Positions 5,139-6,085 of a stretch of DNA of 6,085 nt are shown in pieces (position 1 is the stretch's first letter; each line of letters begins with the position of its first letter). A program made the position numbers and the translations under genes. The notes beneath the pieces were generated by a model. The model saw only the letters and a list, made by a program, of their open reading frames with translations. It did no database searches and was not told the origin of the DNA. The DNA comes from Vulcanimicrobiota bacterium (lineage in GTDB: Bacteria > Vulcanimicrobiota > Vulcanimicrobiia > Vulcanimicrobiales > Vulcanimicrobiaceae): positions 1-6,085 of the forward strand of contig JASHPC010000021.1 of the NCBI GenBank assembly GCA_030038335.1, read 5' to 3'.

Positions 5139-6085
5139 CTAACCCGTACCCTCGTTTGCAACGATCGCGTTCTCTAAGCTCGCGCCCGCCGCAACACGAT
5201 AATTCGCGCCGACGATGCTGTCGCGAACGAGCGCGCCCTCTTCGACGACGGCTCGCTGCCAGAGAATGCTGCGCTCGACGCGCGCACGCGCGGCAATTCT
5301 CACGCCGTCACCAATGACGCTCGGCCCAACGACTTTCGCATCCGGCGCAATGCTCGCTCCTTTTCCGTGCCACACGTCGCCGTTCACGCGGACGTCCGGA
5401 AGCGAGAACCTTCCCGTGAGCAAGTCGCGCGTGACCCGACGATACTCCGACGGCGTCCCGATGTCGCACCAGTACGCGCCTCGACCCAGGAGCCCGTAGA
5501 ACGCCGCGCCGCCCTCCTGAAGCTTTGGAAAGACGTGCTTGCCGAAATCGTAGACGACGCCAGCGGGAATATGATCGAAGATCGCTCGCGAAAAAACATA
5601 GATACCGGTGTTGACGAACCGGCTGCGCTCCTCGCCGGGCGCCGGCTTCTCTTGAAACCCGACGATCTTTCCTCTGTCGTCGATGACGACGACGCCGTAC
5701 TCGCGCACGTCCTCGCACTCGACGAGACCGATCGTCGCAATCGCGTCACGCTCGCGATGAAACGCCACGAGCTCGCCGAGATCGAGATTCGTGAGATCGT
5801 CGCATCCGACGACGACGAAAGGATCCGAATCTGCGAAGAACGCTTCCATGAGCTTCACGGCGCCGGCGCTTCCGCTAAGCTGCGGTTCGTCGAGATACGT
5901 AAGCCGCGCCCCGTATTGCGAACCGTTGCCGAGCGCGGCGCGAATCGCATCCGCGAAATAAAAGACGTTCGTCGCCACCTCGGTGATGCCGAAACCAAGA
6001 AGATACCGCAAGACGTGCGCGACGTTCGGCTCGCCGAGCACGGGCACGAGCGGTTTAGGAACCGTCTTCGTCAGCGGATACAGGC
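5139..6085 (-). CDS. Nucleotide-sugar pyrophosphorylase, mannose-1-phosphate guanylyltransferase-like, 5' end cut by the window edge
   Basis: The frame is open to base 6085 and begins mid-motif with LYPLTKTVPKPLVPV, the standard N-terminal nucleotide-binding loop, so the true start is only slightly upstream; a GTG at 6047 is internal. Numbering the 314 visible residues from there, the nucleotidyltransferase domain spans about 1-225. It has PKPL at 9-12, GSAGAVK at 71-77, the metal-binding Asp95 in GCDDLTNLDL, FQEKP at 143-147, NTGIYVF at 158-164 and WCDIGTPSEY at 205-214. From about 232 a left-handed beta-helix of hexapeptide repeats follows (for example GKGASIAPDAKVVGPSVIG). The enzyme would join a sugar-1-phosphate to an NTP in the cytoplasm, feeding polysaccharide or glycan synthesis. 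GDP-mannose is the likeliest product by overall resemblance, but glucose-1-phosphate thymidylyl- or uridylyltransferase is possible. The usual NGD is GCD here, with the aspartate kept. Confidence 0.9.
   Translation of the reverse strand, partial: LYPLTKTVPKPLVPVLGEPNVAHVLRYLLGFGITEVATNVFYFADAIRAALGNGSQYGARLTYLDEPQLSGSAGAVKLMEAFFADSDPFVVVGCDDLTNLDLGELVAFHRERDAIATIGLVECEDVREYGVVVIDDRGKIVGFQEKPAPGEERSRFVNTGIYVFSRAIFDHIPAGVVYDFGKHVFPKLQEGGAAFYGLLGRGAYWCDIGTPSEYRRVTRDLLTGRFSLPDVRVNGDVWHGKGASIAPDAKVVGPSVIGDGVRIAARARVERSILWQRAVVEEGALVRDSIVGANYRVAAGASLENAIVANEGTG

Noticed and set aside
5139..6047. GTG at 6047 as the true start of the nucleotidyltransferase
   Set aside because: Upstream in-frame codons to 6085 encode LYPLTKTVPKPL, an essential part of the nucleotide-binding loop, so the gene extends beyond the window.

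Overview
The window is a GC-rich bacterial chromosomal segment with four genes on the minus strand, one on the plus strand, and a partial minus-strand gene at the right edge. Almost all of it is coding, and no break or frameshift is visible in any gene. GTG starts are frequent. I cannot name the organism. The GC-rich sequence, the compact gene junctions and a 'TCATCCCGAGCG'-type intergenic repeat are compatible with an uncultured soil-type lineage such as Eremiobacterota/WPS-2, but that is a weak inference from memory.

Left part (1-3154, minus strand): a tightly packed operon read right to left. It runs comF-like phosphoribosyltransferase (2555-3154), ribD (1467-2558), ribE (887-1474), then a zinc-type medium-chain dehydrogenase that leaves the window at base 1. 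Every junction overlaps: 4-nt GTGA overlaps at comF/ribD and ribE/dehydrogenase, and 8 nt at ribD/ribE. RibD deaminates and reduces the pyrimidine intermediate of riboflavin synthesis, and RibE carries out the final dismutation to riboflavin. The usual companions ribAB and ribH are not here. The slot after ribE is taken by a dehydrogenase whose canonical catalytic-zinc cysteine is replaced by Asp38. There is no room for an FMN riboswitch upstream of the operon.

Middle (3155-5055): a 71-bp divergent spacer separates the operon from a plus-strand gene for a 609-residue exported protein. It has a signal peptide, an N-terminal beta-rich domain, two retropepsin-like lobes each with a DTG motif, and a C-terminal PDZ domain. 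It resembles a self-contained two-lobed aspartic protease in one chain.

Right part (5056-6085): a short convergent spacer holds two 17-bp direct repeats, a hairpin and a small tandem repeat. It is followed by the 3' portion of a minus-strand nucleotidyltransferase with a left-handed beta-helix tail (mannose-1-phosphate guanylyltransferase-like), whose start lies beyond base 6085.

I found no mobile element, CRISPR array, tRNA or rRNA. No wholly new system is evident. The points most worth following are the Asp38 dehydrogenase coupled to ribDE, the two-lobed protease with PDZ, and the dispersed-type repeat.
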